Shown here: one piece after another, positions 44,001 to 52,248 of the stretch | How positions within the stretch are numbered: the first letter of the stretch is position 1 | How the letters are laid out: every line of letters begins with the position of its first letter | Origin: Anthropogastromicrobium sp050944455 | GTDB lineage: Bacteria; Bacillota; Clostridia; Lachnospirales; Lachnospiraceae | Length of the DNA stretch: 64,000 bases | Direction: 5' to 3' | Assembly (NCBI GenBank): GCA_050944455.1 | Contig: JBMNRC010000003.1 | Location: forward strand, 1-64,000 | Notes under the pieces: generated by a model | The model's input: the letters and a program-made list of their open reading frames with translations, nothing else | Told to the model about the DNA's origin: nothing | Database searches by the model: none | Position numbers and translations under genes: made by a program

Positions 44001-44975
44001 ATGGCAGCAAAGATAAAAACAATCGGTGTTCTTACCAGCGGAGGCGACGCGCCGGGCATGAACGCGGCTATCCGCGCGGTGACCCGCGCAGGTCTTGCCA
44101 AGGGCATGAAGGTCAAGGGCATTATGCGGGGATTCGCGGGGCTTCTGAAGGAAGAGATCGTGGATCTTGATTCGCGCAGCGTCGCCGACATCATCCAGCG
44201 CGGCGGCACTATCCTTTACACAGCCCGCTGCATGGAATTCATGACGCCGGAAGGGCAGCAGAAGGCGGCTGACATCTGCCGCAAACACGGGATCGAGGGA
44301 ATTGTCGTCATCGGCGGCGACGGGTCTTTCCGCGGCGCCGGAAAACTGGCGAACCTCGGGATCAACACCATCGGAATCCCGGGAACCATCGACCTGGACG
44401 TGGCCAGCTCTGACTACACAATCGGATTCGATACCGCGGTCAACACGGCCATGCAGGCTATCGATAAAATCAGGGATACCTCCACTTCCCACGAGCGCTG
44501 CAGCATCATTGAAGTCATGGGCAGGAGCGCCGGCTACATCGCCCTGTGGTGCGGCATCGCGAACGGCGCCGAGAACATTCTTCTGCCGGAACAGTACGAC
44601 GGCGACGAGCAGGAACTGATCAACGAAATCATCGAAGGCCGCAAGAGAGGCAAGACGCATCACCTGATCGTCAACGCCGAGGGCGTAGGGCATTCAACCA
44701 GCATGGCCAAGAGAATCGAGGTGGCCACCGGCATCGAGACGAGGGCTACCATCCTCGGCCATATGCAGCGCGGCGGCAGTCCCACGGCGAAGGACCGCGT
44801 CTACGCTTCCACGATGGGCGTGATGGCCGTGGATCTTCTGGCGGAGGGAAAGTCCAAGCGGCTGATCGGCTGGAGAAACGGAAAATTCTACGATGTCGAT
44901 ATCAACGAAGGCCTGGCAATGAAAAAAGAGCTTCCGCCGTATCAGGTGGAAGTCGCGAAACTTCTCTCGCACTAA
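44001..44975 (+). CDS. pfkA: ATP-dependent 6-phosphofructokinase
   Basis: Phosphorylates fructose 6-phosphate to the 1,6-bisphosphate, the committed step of glycolysis. The 324-residue product is the short prokaryotic type: GVLTSGGDAPGMNA, GGDGSFRGA (the Gly of GGDGS marks ATP rather than pyrophosphate use), EVMGRSAGYIALW and GHMQRGGSPTAKDR. The catalytic segment reads TIDLD (129-133), keeping D131 and D133 but with Leu where E. coli has Asn128. ATG 44001 has GGAGG (43988-43992) eight bases upstream; an open frame extends to 43845 through the promoter region. A strong terminator follows. Confidence 0.96.
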   Translation: MAAKIKTIGVLTSGGDAPGMNAAIRAVTRAGLAKGMKVKGIMRGFAGLLKEEIVDLDSRSVADIIQRGGTILYTARCMEFMTPEGQQKAADICRKHGIEGIVVIGGDGSFRGAGKLANLGINTIGIPGTIDLDVASSDYTIGFDTAVNTAMQAIDKIRDTSTSHERCSIIEVMGRSAGYIALWCGIANGAENILLPEQYDGDEQELINEIIEGRKRGKTHHLIVNAEGVGHSTSMAKRIEVATGIETRATILGHMQRGGSPTAKDRVYASTMGVMAVDLLAEGKSKRLIGWRNGKFYDVDINEGLAMKKELPPYQVEVAKLLSH

Positions 44976-44995
44976 TGCGGGCGGACCGGCGGCAG

Positions 44996-45029
44996 GGCGG
45001 CATTCCGGAAAGAGGAATGCCGCCTTTTT
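44996..45029 (+). terminator. Strong intrinsic terminator after pfkA
   Basis: GGCGGCATTCC (44996-45006) pairs perfectly with GGAATGCCGCC (45014-45024), followed by five T. The next start codon is 34 bases further. Confidence 0.95.
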
Positions 45030-45063
45030 GCGGGTGCGGGAAAACGGGGAAAAGGAACAGGAT

Positions 45064-45834
45064 ATGAACCAGCAGCAGAAAGAGATCATCACTCTTCAGA
45101 GAAAAGCCTCGGAGAGGCGGAAAACAGGGCTGTTTGTGGTTGAGGGAGTGCGCGCGTACCGGGAAGTCCCGCCGGAGCGCATTGAACAGACCGTGATTTC
45201 AGAGAGCTTTTCCAGGCAGAAAAAGTCCCGTGAACTGACCGGGCAGCAGCGATGCACCGTCGTGCCGGACGGGATCTTCGCCGCTCTGTCGGATACCAGG
45301 ACGCCGCAGGGGATTCTCGCGGTGGTCCGCCAGATTCCGTGGAAAAGGGAGGATCTCTTTCCCGCAGGGAAAAAGCCCCTGCTGATGATTCTGGAAACCC
45401 TGCAGGACCCGGGCAACCTTGGCACGATATTCAGGGCCGGTGAAGCCGCGGGCATCACGGGAATCGTCATGAATGCCGAAACCTGCGATCCATGGAGCCC
45501 GAAAGCAGTCCGGTCGACCATGGGGAGCATTTTCCGGGTGCCTTTCCTAACCGTGCCCGACCTTAAGGCGGAGACGGATGAACTCAGAAAAGCCGGCGTC
45601 CGCGTGTGCGCGGCGGACATGGACGGCGAGCTGGACTACACGCGGGCGGATTATACCGGAGGCACCGCTTTCCTGATCGGAAACGAGGGGAACGGGCTTT
45701 CGGAGCAGGCTCTGCGGATGGCGGATACCCGGGTGCGCATCCCGATGTGCGGCAGGGTGGAATCCCTGAACGCCGCGGTAGCCTCGTCTGTTCTGATGTT
45801 CGAGGCTGCGAGACAGCGGAGAACACAGGACTGA
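45064..45834 (+). CDS. SpoU/TrmH-family RNA 2'-O-ribose methyltransferase
   Basis: SAM-dependent methylase of the SPOUT class acting on rRNA or tRNA; exact site not known. The 256-residue product has an N-terminal substrate-binding domain (ERRKTGLFVVEG, L30e-like) and the three SpoU motifs: DPGNLGTIFRAGEAAG, FLIGNEGNGLS and IPMCGRVESLNAAVASSVLMFE, which form the knotted SAM site. ATG 45064 follows AAAAGGAACAGG; the longer frame from 45028 begins inside the terminator region. No promoter is visible in the 34 bases after the pfkA terminator. Confidence 0.9.
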   Translation: MNQQQKEIITLQRKASERRKTGLFVVEGVRAYREVPPERIEQTVISESFSRQKKSRELTGQQRCTVVPDGIFAALSDTRTPQGILAVVRQIPWKREDLFPAGKKPLLMILETLQDPGNLGTIFRAGEAAGITGIVMNAETCDPWSPKAVRSTMGSIFRVPFLTVPDLKAETDELRKAGVRVCAADMDGELDYTRADYTGGTAFLIGNEGNGLSEQALRMADTRVRIPMCGRVESLNAAVASSVLMFEAARQRRTQD

Positions 45835-45863
45835 GGATGTATTTCCTGTTTTTGACCAAAAAG

Positions 45864-45892
45864 TTGACAACATGTTTCTCATATGTTATCAT
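45864..45892 (+). promoter_or_regulatory. Promoter of the SH3/transglycosylase gene
   Basis: Consensus TTGACA (45864-45869), a 17-base spacer, and TATCAT (45887-45892) with extended -10 TG at 45884-45885. It starts about 30 bases after the methylase stop. Confidence 0.85.
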
Positions 45893-45957
45893 CCTCGTAA
45901 TAAATCTGTAATAATTTCCACAGATTTGATATAAATGGCATCAGGAGGATTGTACTC

Positions 45958-47907
45958 ATGAGAAACAGCAGAAGATATCTGCTGGGTACCGCAGCAGCGA
46001 TCTGCGGTCTGGCGGTCGCCGGCGGTGCGCTTCTGGCTTCGGTCAGGCAGCCGCAGCGCAGCGCAGCCGTCCAGCTGGCCGCTGCCGGGGCGGTCCAGTC
46101 GACAGACATGGTCCTGACGCAGGACAGCACCGTAAATACGGAAGCATCCGAGGAGACTACCGAGACGGATACGGAATCCGAGGCGGAGACAGCAGACACC
46201 GAAGAAAGCAGGGTTTACGCGATCAACCTGTCGGAAACCGCAGCTGTCTCTGAGGAAGGCGGAGAGGCGGAGGCGCTTTCCGTCTATTTCGAGGATAAAG
46301 CCATCGTCAACCCGGAACTGGCCGCGAACGGACTGAATATCCGTTCGGCGGAGGATGAATCCACCGATGATAACATTGTTGCGCAGGCGGATACCAACGA
46401 CATCCTGACCGTTGAAAGCAGAGACGGCGCCTGGACCGAGGTCAGCAGCGGAAGTACGCGGGGATATGTGAAAACCGAATATCTGCTGTTCGGCAATGAC
46501 GCCGCAGAAACCGTAAAACAGAGCGCCGAAGCCTACGCGCAGGTTTCGGTGTCCAGCATGAATATCCGCATGAATCCCTCCACGTCTTCCGATATCCTGG
46601 ATACCGCGGTGTACGGAGAGGCTTTTCCGCTGATTTCCATCGAGAACGGGTGGGCGAAAGTCAGCCTCGGCGGAGGGATGACCGGCTATATGGCCGGAAA
46701 CTGCGTGACACTCAATTATGTGTGGAACGGCATCATCATCGCCTCCAACGTCGCCGGCGCGGCGGATGACGAGGTAATCGACAGCGCGGCGCAGACACAG
46801 GCGGCGGAGGTAGACAGACCTGAGACAGAAGGACAGTATCTGGCGATGATGGCTTCCCAGACCGCGGCGGAGACAGCTGCTGCCTCGCAGTCGGAAACCG
46901 TGACATCCGCGGCGGAGCAGTCTGCTTCCGCGGAATCCTCTGAAACAGCGGCGGCTGCCAGCACAGCCCAGGATACAGGGACAGCGGCCCAGACGGAACA
47001 GACCGCGGCTTCCCAGACCGTGACGGCATCCGAGGCGCTTTCCGTGACAGCGATCGAAGCTTTTTACACCGGAGCGCCGAAAACCGAAGGGGACGTCGTC
47101 TCCCGAAGTGAGATTTCGGTCACGGTCCGCTGGAGCGACGGAAGCTTCACGACCGTGACGGACGGCTGGGAGAGCAGCGATATCGGAATGATTCTCCACG
47201 CAGGCACCGAAGTGATTTCCGTGAGCTACGCGGGATTTACCTCCAATATCGAACTTCCGGTCGCGGCGGCGGAGACGGCTGCGGCATCTACAGCTGCGGC
47301 GGCTGAGACGACGGCCGCGGCGGCAGAAACAACCGCGGCAGCCGCAGAGACCACGGCAGCCGCGCCTGCGGAGACGACAGCTGCGGCCGCAGAAACGACC
47401 GCGGCAGCCGCGGAGACAACAGCGGCAGCCACGGAGGCGGCAACAACTGCCGCCACAGAGGCGGCGACGACCGCGGCCACCGAGGCGGCGACGACGGCGG
47501 CAACGAACACCGCTTCCGTCACCAATGTCACCCTGAGCGGCGAACTGACCTACTACACGATCCAGCTCTGCAATCAGTACGGCATCGACTATTCTGTCGT
47601 ATTCTCCGTGATGTATCAGGAGAGCCGTTTCAACGCGAACGCGGTGGCGGCCAGCGGATCCGGCGCGACCGGGCTGATGCAGATTATCCCGCAGTATGCC
47701 GCGGCACGGATGGCAAAGCTCGGCGTCACCAACCTGTTCGATCCCGCGCAGAATATCCTGGTGGGCGTCGATATGCTCGCCGAATACTATTACTCCACCG
47801 GAAGCTGGACGGCGGCGCTGACCATGTACCGTTACGGGACAACCTCCGGCTCAAGCGACTATGCGCAGCTGATTCTCAGCAGAACCAGCATGTTTGTGCT
47901 TCAGTGA
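45958..47907 (+). CDS. Secreted SH3-domain lytic transglycosylase with Ala/Thr/Glu repeat linker
   Basis: Probable exported peptidoglycan lytic transglycosylase. The 649-residue product starts with a basic, hydrophobic signal segment (about 1-30), then an acidic Thr/Glu region, two SH3-like domains (about 120-180, with LNIRSAEDES; and 190-258, with MNIRMNPSTSSD), a Ser/Thr/Ala linker, a small Ig-like domain (about 360-430, VTVRWSDGSF), a repeat linker of AETTAAA and TEAATTA units (about 436-520) and the C-terminal SLT domain. E555 in YQESRFN is the catalytic Glu, with ATGLMQI following. SH3 domains likely bind wall peptides. It has its own promoter and no neighbour in an operon. Confidence 0.9.
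   Translation: MRNSRRYLLGTAAAICGLAVAGGALLASVRQPQRSAAVQLAAAGAVQSTDMVLTQDSTVNTEASEETTETDTESEAETADTEESRVYAINLSETAAVSEEGGEAEALSVYFEDKAIVNPELAANGLNIRSAEDESTDDNIVAQADTNDILTVESRDGAWTEVSSGSTRGYVKTEYLLFGNDAAETVKQSAEAYAQVSVSSMNIRMNPSTSSDILDTAVYGEAFPLISIENGWAKVSLGGGMTGYMAGNCVTLNYVWNGIIIASNVAGAADDEVIDSAAQTQAAEVDRPETEGQYLAMMASQTAAETAAASQSETVTSAAEQSASAESSETAAAASTAQDTGTAAQTEQTAASQTVTASEALSVTAIEAFYTGAPKTEGDVVSRSEISVTVRWSDGSFTTVTDGWESSDIGMILHAGTEVISVSYAGFTSNIELPVAAAETAAASTAAAAETTAAAAETTAAAAETTAAAPAETTAAAAETTAAAAETTAAATEAATTAATEAATTAATEAATTAATNTASVTNVTLSGELTYYTIQLCNQYGIDYSVVFSVMYQESRFNANAVAASGSGATGLMQIIPQYAAARMAKLGVTNLFDPAQNILVGVDMLAEYYYSTGSWTAALTMYRYGTTSGSSDYAQLILSRTSMFVLQ
47260..47515 (+). repeat. In-gene tandem repeats coding AETTAAA and ATEAATTA units
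   Basis: Degenerate 21-base units (AETTAAA) are followed by 24-base units (ATEAATTA, about three copies) within the transglycosylase gene. The GC-rich repeats also keep the opposite strand open, giving a false - strand reading frame. Copy number is likely to vary between strains. Confidence 0.8.
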
Positions 47908-48117
47908 CCGGACCATGCCGGGATGTCAGGCGCCGGAGGCGCGGATACTCCGGGAAACGGCTGATCCCGGGAAACCGGCGGGAATCCGGCGGATACGCTG
48001 GCAGACCGGGAGACAGAACAGATGTCTGAAGCCAACCGGAGTCCTGAAAACGGAGAGAACGGGAACCGGGAGAGATCCCGCAAGGCGGATCAGAGAAGAA
48101 AATACTGACTGAAGCCC

Positions 48118-48154
48118 AGCCCCGGGCCGCGAAAAAGCGGCCCGGGGCTTTCTG
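48118..48154 (+). terminator. Strong intrinsic terminator before queA
   Basis: AGCCCCGGGCCGC (48118-48130) pairs perfectly with GCGGCCCGGGGCT (48137-48149) around GAAAAA, followed by TTCTGT. It lies 210 bases after the transglycosylase stop; the bases between (47908-48117) show no gene or other structure I can support. Confidence 0.85.
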
Positions 48155-48172
48155 TACATTCCGATTTCCGTA

Positions 48173-48181
48173 TGTTATAAT
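48173..48181 (+). promoter_or_regulatory. Extended -10 promoter of queA
   Basis: TGTTATAAT: consensus TATAAT (48176-48181) with TG at 48173-48174. The -35 position (TGTACA, 48153-48158) is weak. The start codon is about 130 bases downstream. Confidence 0.6.
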
Positions 48182-48317
48182 TTTTTACCGGCGTTTCCCT
48201 GGATGCCATGGCGGGAACGTCAGCCGGATGGCTGATTCAGCCGCTCCTTCCGCAGGAAGAGGAGGATAAACGCCGCGAATAAGCCGCCCCGTACAGGCGG
48301 ACATGAAGGAGAACATC

Positions 48318-49343
48318 ATGGAAGTTTCAGATTTTGACTATGAACTGCCCAAAGAACTGATCGCCCAGGATCCGATTCCTGACCGGTCTTCTTCGAGACT
48401 GATGATACTGGATAAAAACACGGGTGAGACGCAGGACAAAATCTTCCGCGACATCGTAGATGAGCTGAATCCCGGCGACTGTCTGGTCATCAACGACACC
48501 AAGGTTATCCCGGCCCGCCTTCTCGGACAGCGGGAGGAAACCGGAGGCCGCGTCGAAGTTCTGCTGCTGAAGAGGCAGGAGGGCGACGTATGGGAATGTC
48601 TTGTCAGGCCGGGAAAGAAATGCCGTCCCGGGACCAGGCTGACTTTCGGGGACGGAAAGCTGAAAGCCGAGATTCTTGAAGTAGTCGACGACGGGGACCG
48701 CCTCATTCACTTTACCTACGACGGGATTTTCGAGGAAATCCTCGATGAACTCGGCCAGATGCCCCTTCCGCCGTATATCACCCATGAGCTGAAGGACAAG
48801 AACCGCTACCAGACGGTCTACGCGAAGTACGAAGGATCCGCGGCAGCCCCGACCGCGGGCCTGCATTTCACGAAAGAGCTGCTGAAGCAGATCGAGGATA
48901 AGGGCGTCACCATCGCAAGAATCACGCTGCATGTCGGGCTCGGCACGTTCCGCCCGGTCAAAGTTGACGAGGTCGAAGACCACCATATGCATTCTGAAAT
49001 CTACCGCGTCACGCCGGAGGCGGCGGAGAAGATCAACCGGACAAAGCAGGCTGGCGGCCGCGTCATCGCGGTCGGGACAACCAGCTGCCGCACTCTGGAA
49101 TCCGCGACCGGCGACGACGGCATCCTGCGCGCTGAGACGAAATGGACGGATATTTTCATTTATCCGGGCTATCATTTCAAGATGGTGGACGCGCTGATCA
49201 CCAACTTCCATCTTCCCAAGAGCACCCTGATCATGCTGGTCAGCGCGCTGGCGGGCAGAGAGCACATCCTGAACGCCTATAAGGAGGCGGTGGAAAAGAA
49301 GTACCGCTTCTTCTCGTTCGGGGACGCGATGTTTATCCGCTGA
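48318..49343 (+). CDS. queA: S-adenosylmethionine:tRNA ribosyltransferase-isomerase
   Basis: Transfers and isomerises the ribose of SAM onto preQ1 in tRNA to make epoxyqueuosine. The 341-residue product has the QueA hallmarks DFDYELPKELIAQ, RSSSRLM, NDTKVIPARL, PTAGLHFT and TLHVGLGTFRPV. ATG 48318 is chosen over 48303 because AAGGAG (48306-48311) lies six bases upstream and relatives begin MxVSDFDYELP. tgt, yajC and secD, its common neighbours, are absent here; an RluF-like gene follows after ten bases. Confidence 0.96.
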   Translation: MEVSDFDYELPKELIAQDPIPDRSSSRLMILDKNTGETQDKIFRDIVDELNPGDCLVINDTKVIPARLLGQREETGGRVEVLLLKRQEGDVWECLVRPGKKCRPGTRLTFGDGKLKAEILEVVDDGDRLIHFTYDGIFEEILDELGQMPLPPYITHELKDKNRYQTVYAKYEGSAAAPTAGLHFTKELLKQIEDKGVTIARITLHVGLGTFRPVKVDEVEDHHMHSEIYRVTPEAAEKINRTKQAGGRVIAVGTTSCRTLESATGDDGILRAETKWTDIFIYPGYHFKMVDALITNFHLPKSTLIMLVSALAGREHILNAYKEAVEKKYRFFSFGDAMFIR

Positions 49344-49353
49344 GAGGTCAACC

Positions 49354-50067
49354 ATGGAGAATGAGAAAGTCAGGCTCAACAAGTACCTGAGCGAGCAGGG
49401 TGTCTGTTCCAGACGGGAAGCCGACCGGCTGACGGAGCAGGGAAAGATCACGGTCAACGGGGTTCCCGCCGTGCTGGGCATGAAGGTTTCCCCGGATGAC
49501 AGCATCACCGTCAACGGCAGAAAAATCGCGCACACACACGTCCGCCCGGTGCTCATCGCCGTCAACAAACCGGTCGGGGTCGTGTGCACGACCGCTGAGT
49601 TCCCGGGGGAATACAATATTGTCGAGATGGTCAACTACCCGACCCGCATCTACCCGATCGGGCGTCTGGACAAGGACTCCGAAGGCCTGATCCTGATGAC
49701 CAACCAGGGGGAGCTGGTCAATGACATCCTGAAGAGCAGCGCCGACAAGGAAAAAGAGTACAAAGTGCGAATCCAGGAGGTCGTGACGCCGGAGTTCATC
49801 CGGCGGATGCAGTCCGGTGTTTACCTTCCGGAACTGGAGGTCACGACAAAACCCTGCAGGGTCCGCCAGACAGGCGTGCGTGAATTTTCGATCATCCTGA
49901 CGCAGGGCCTTAACCGGCAGATCCGCAGGATGTGCGAAGAACTGGGCTGCCATGTGGTATCGCTTCGCCGTGTGCGCATCATGAACATCCGCCTCGGCAA
50001 CATTCCCTCCGGCCATTACCGCAACGTGAGTGAATCGGAGTTTGAGGAAATGGTCCGGGAATTCTGA
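49354..50067 (+). CDS. rluF: 23S rRNA pseudouridine synthase, RluF-like
   Basis: Isomerises a uridine of 23S rRNA (U2604 in E. coli RluF). The 237-residue product has an N-terminal S4 RNA-binding domain (LNKYLSEQGVCSRREADRL) and the RsuA-family catalytic domain with GRLDKDSEGLILMTN (catalytic Asp in RLDKDS) and LNRQIRRMCEELG. GRLDKDSEGL and the RRVRIMNI segment fit RluF better than RluB or RsuA; the exact target is inferred. It lies between queA and ligA. Confidence 0.88.
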   Translation: MENEKVRLNKYLSEQGVCSRREADRLTEQGKITVNGVPAVLGMKVSPDDSITVNGRKIAHTHVRPVLIAVNKPVGVVCTTAEFPGEYNIVEMVNYPTRIYPIGRLDKDSEGLILMTNQGELVNDILKSSADKEKEYKVRIQEVVTPEFIRRMQSGVYLPELEVTTKPCRVRQTGVREFSIILTQGLNRQIRRMCEELGCHVVSLRRVRIMNIRLGNIPSGHYRNVSESEFEEMVREF

Positions 50068-50114
50068 GGGACGGGGTCCGAAACAGGAACATCCAGAAGG
50101 ATTGAGGTAAAACG

Positions 50115-52109
50115 ATGGACGAGAAGCAGAAAGCCCGCATGGCGGAGCTCACAGCGAAACTGGACGAAGCCGCGAGAGCGTATTACACCGAGAGCCGGGA
50201 GATCATGTCCGACCGCGAGTATGACGCCCTGTACGACGAACTCGCAGCGCTGGAAAAAGAGACTGGCATCGTGATGGCGAAGAGCCCGACTGCCCACCCC
50301 GGATACGAAGTGCTGAGCAGCCTGCCGAAGGTCACGCACGTCCGGCCGATGCTCTCCCTGGACAAAACCAAGGAAGTCCCGGTTCTCCAGGCGTTTCTCG
50401 GCAGCCAGACGGGTCTCCTGTCCTGGAAGATGGACGGACTTACGGTGGTCCTCACCTATGAAAACGGTGTTCTGACGCAGGCGGTCACCCGCGGGAACGG
50501 GATCGTCGGCGAGCTTGTCACGGCCAACGCAAGGCAGTTTATCAACATTCCGGCAGTCATCCCGTTTAAGGGCAGGCTGATCCTCCGGGGCGAAGCCGTC
50601 ATCTCGTACGCGGATTTCAACCGCATGAACGAGGAGATGGGCGACGCGGACGCGCGATATAAAAATCCCCGCAATCTCTGCGCGGGGTCGGTGCGGCAGC
50701 TGGACAGCTGGGTTACGGCGCAGAGAAATGTCCGCCTGATCCCGTTCGCCCTGGTTTCGGCGGAGGAGCGGCGGGAGAACGGAACCGCTGTGCCGGTTGA
50801 TTTCGGGAATTCGCGCGAGCGGCAGTTTCAATGGATGTCCGCCCAGGGATTCGAGGTGGTTCCGTACCGCCGGGTGACGGCGGAGACACTCCCGGACGCG
50901 GTCAGGGCCTTCGCCGATGAAATCCGGACTTTCCCGCTTCCGAGCGACGGCCTGGTACTCCTGATGGATGATATTGCCTACGGGGAGAGTCTCGGGGAGA
51001 CCGCCAAATTCCCGCGAAACGCCATGGCTTTCAAATGGCGGGACGAGACGGCGGAAACGGTTTTGAGAGAGGTGGAATGGAGCCCCTCCCGCACCGGCCT
51101 GCTGAACCCGGTCGCGGTTTTCGACCCGGTGGAGCTCGAGGGGACGACCGTATCGCGGGCCAGCCTGCACAACGTCTCCATCGTGAAATCAATGAAATTC
51201 GGGCTGGGGGACCATATCACCGTCTACAAGGCCAACATGATCATTCCCCAGATCGCCGAAAATCTCACGCAAAGCGGCACCCTCACGATCCCGGACGCCT
51301 GCCCGGTGTGCGGTTCGCGCACCGAGATCCGGACGACCAATGAGGAAGAGGAAGTACAGGTTCTGATGTGCCCGAATCCTGACTGCCCCGCCAAACAGAT
51401 CGGAAAGTTCGAGCTGTTTGTCAGCCGCGGAGCGATGAACATCGACGGGATTTCCACCGCGACTGCCGAGCGGCTGGTGGACGCCGGCTTTGTGAAGGAA
51501 CCCGCGGATTTCTACCATCTGGACCGCTACAGGGACCGAATTGTCGCTATGGACGGCTTCGGTGAAAAATCCTACGAAAACCTCGCCGCTTCCATCGAGC
51601 GGTCCAGAAAGGTACAGGCGGGAGCCCTGCTGTACGCGCTGGGCATCCCGGGCGTGGGAACCGCGACAGGGAAAATCCTGGCGGACGCCTTTGACGGGGA
51701 CATCGGAGCGATCAGAAAGGCTTCGCCGGACGAATTATCGGCTGTCGAAGGCATCGGGCCGGTGATGGCCGCGGATATCAGCCGGTGGTTCGCCGATCCC
51801 AAAAACGCGGAGATGCTGGATCATCTGCTCGCGGAGATCACGGTGCAGAAGCCGGAAAAACGGGAGGACCAGCCGCTCGCCGGGTGCACCTTTGTCATCA
51901 CCGGTTCGCTCCGCCGGTTTGAGAACCGCGACGCCCTCAAAAAGTGGATTGAGGAGCGCGGCGGGAAAGCGGCGGGCAGCGTTTCGAAAAAAACTACCGC
52001 GCTGATCACCAATGACACGGAATCCGGATCAGCGAAAAACCGCAGGGCGGCGGAGCTGAAGATCCCGGTGCTGTCGGAGGATGAATTTCTGGAGAAATAT
52101 GACCGGTAA
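50115..52109 (+). CDS. ligA: NAD-dependent DNA ligase
   Basis: Seals nicks in replication and repair using NAD. The 664-residue product has the Ia domain (YYTESREIMSDREYD), the adenylation domain with K105 in WKMDG as nucleophile, the OB fold, a Cys4 zinc finger (CPVCGS ... CPNPDCPAK), helix-hairpin-helix repeats and a C-terminal BRCT domain. Just before the Lys the sequence is Ser-Trp rather than the common Glu-Pro, a divergent version of the motif. ATG 50115 follows GAGGTAAA. pcrA, the frequent LigA partner, is not adjacent. Confidence 0.95.
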   Translation: MDEKQKARMAELTAKLDEAARAYYTESREIMSDREYDALYDELAALEKETGIVMAKSPTAHPGYEVLSSLPKVTHVRPMLSLDKTKEVPVLQAFLGSQTGLLSWKMDGLTVVLTYENGVLTQAVTRGNGIVGELVTANARQFINIPAVIPFKGRLILRGEAVISYADFNRMNEEMGDADARYKNPRNLCAGSVRQLDSWVTAQRNVRLIPFALVSAEERRENGTAVPVDFGNSRERQFQWMSAQGFEVVPYRRVTAETLPDAVRAFADEIRTFPLPSDGLVLLMDDIAYGESLGETAKFPRNAMAFKWRDETAETVLREVEWSPSRTGLLNPVAVFDPVELEGTTVSRASLHNVSIVKSMKFGLGDHITVYKANMIIPQIAENLTQSGTLTIPDACPVCGSRTEIRTTNEEEEVQVLMCPNPDCPAKQIGKFELFVSRGAMNIDGISTATAERLVDAGFVKEPADFYHLDRYRDRIVAMDGFGEKSYENLAASIERSRKVQAGALLYALGIPGVGTATGKILADAFDGDIGAIRKASPDELSAVEGIGPVMAADISRWFADPKNAEMLDHLLAEITVQKPEKREDQPLAGCTFVITGSLRRFENRDALKKWIEERGGKAAGSVSKKTTALITNDTESGSAKNRRAAELKIPVLSEDEFLEKYDR

Positions 52110-52248
52110 ATGACCGGCCTGTTTCAGGCGGATATCCGGCAGAAACCTGACCGGCGGCCGGAGGTCAGCGGATGAGCACTGAATGATTGATCAATAACCG
52201 ACGGATGGCCGATATTACGGCTGATTCAGAAAGGCAGGCGGCGCAAGA

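Noticed and set aside
47226..47531. Ala/Val-rich - strand frame in the transglycosylase repeat region
   Set aside because: Produced by the complement of the in-gene repeats.
52187..52216. Promoter-like TTGATC with GATATT 18 bases later before metA
   Set aside because: Both hexamers are weak, so it was not listed as a feature.
52110..52248. Possible SAM or T-box leader before metA
   Set aside because: No conserved core of either riboswitch and no terminator could be found in the 139-base gap.
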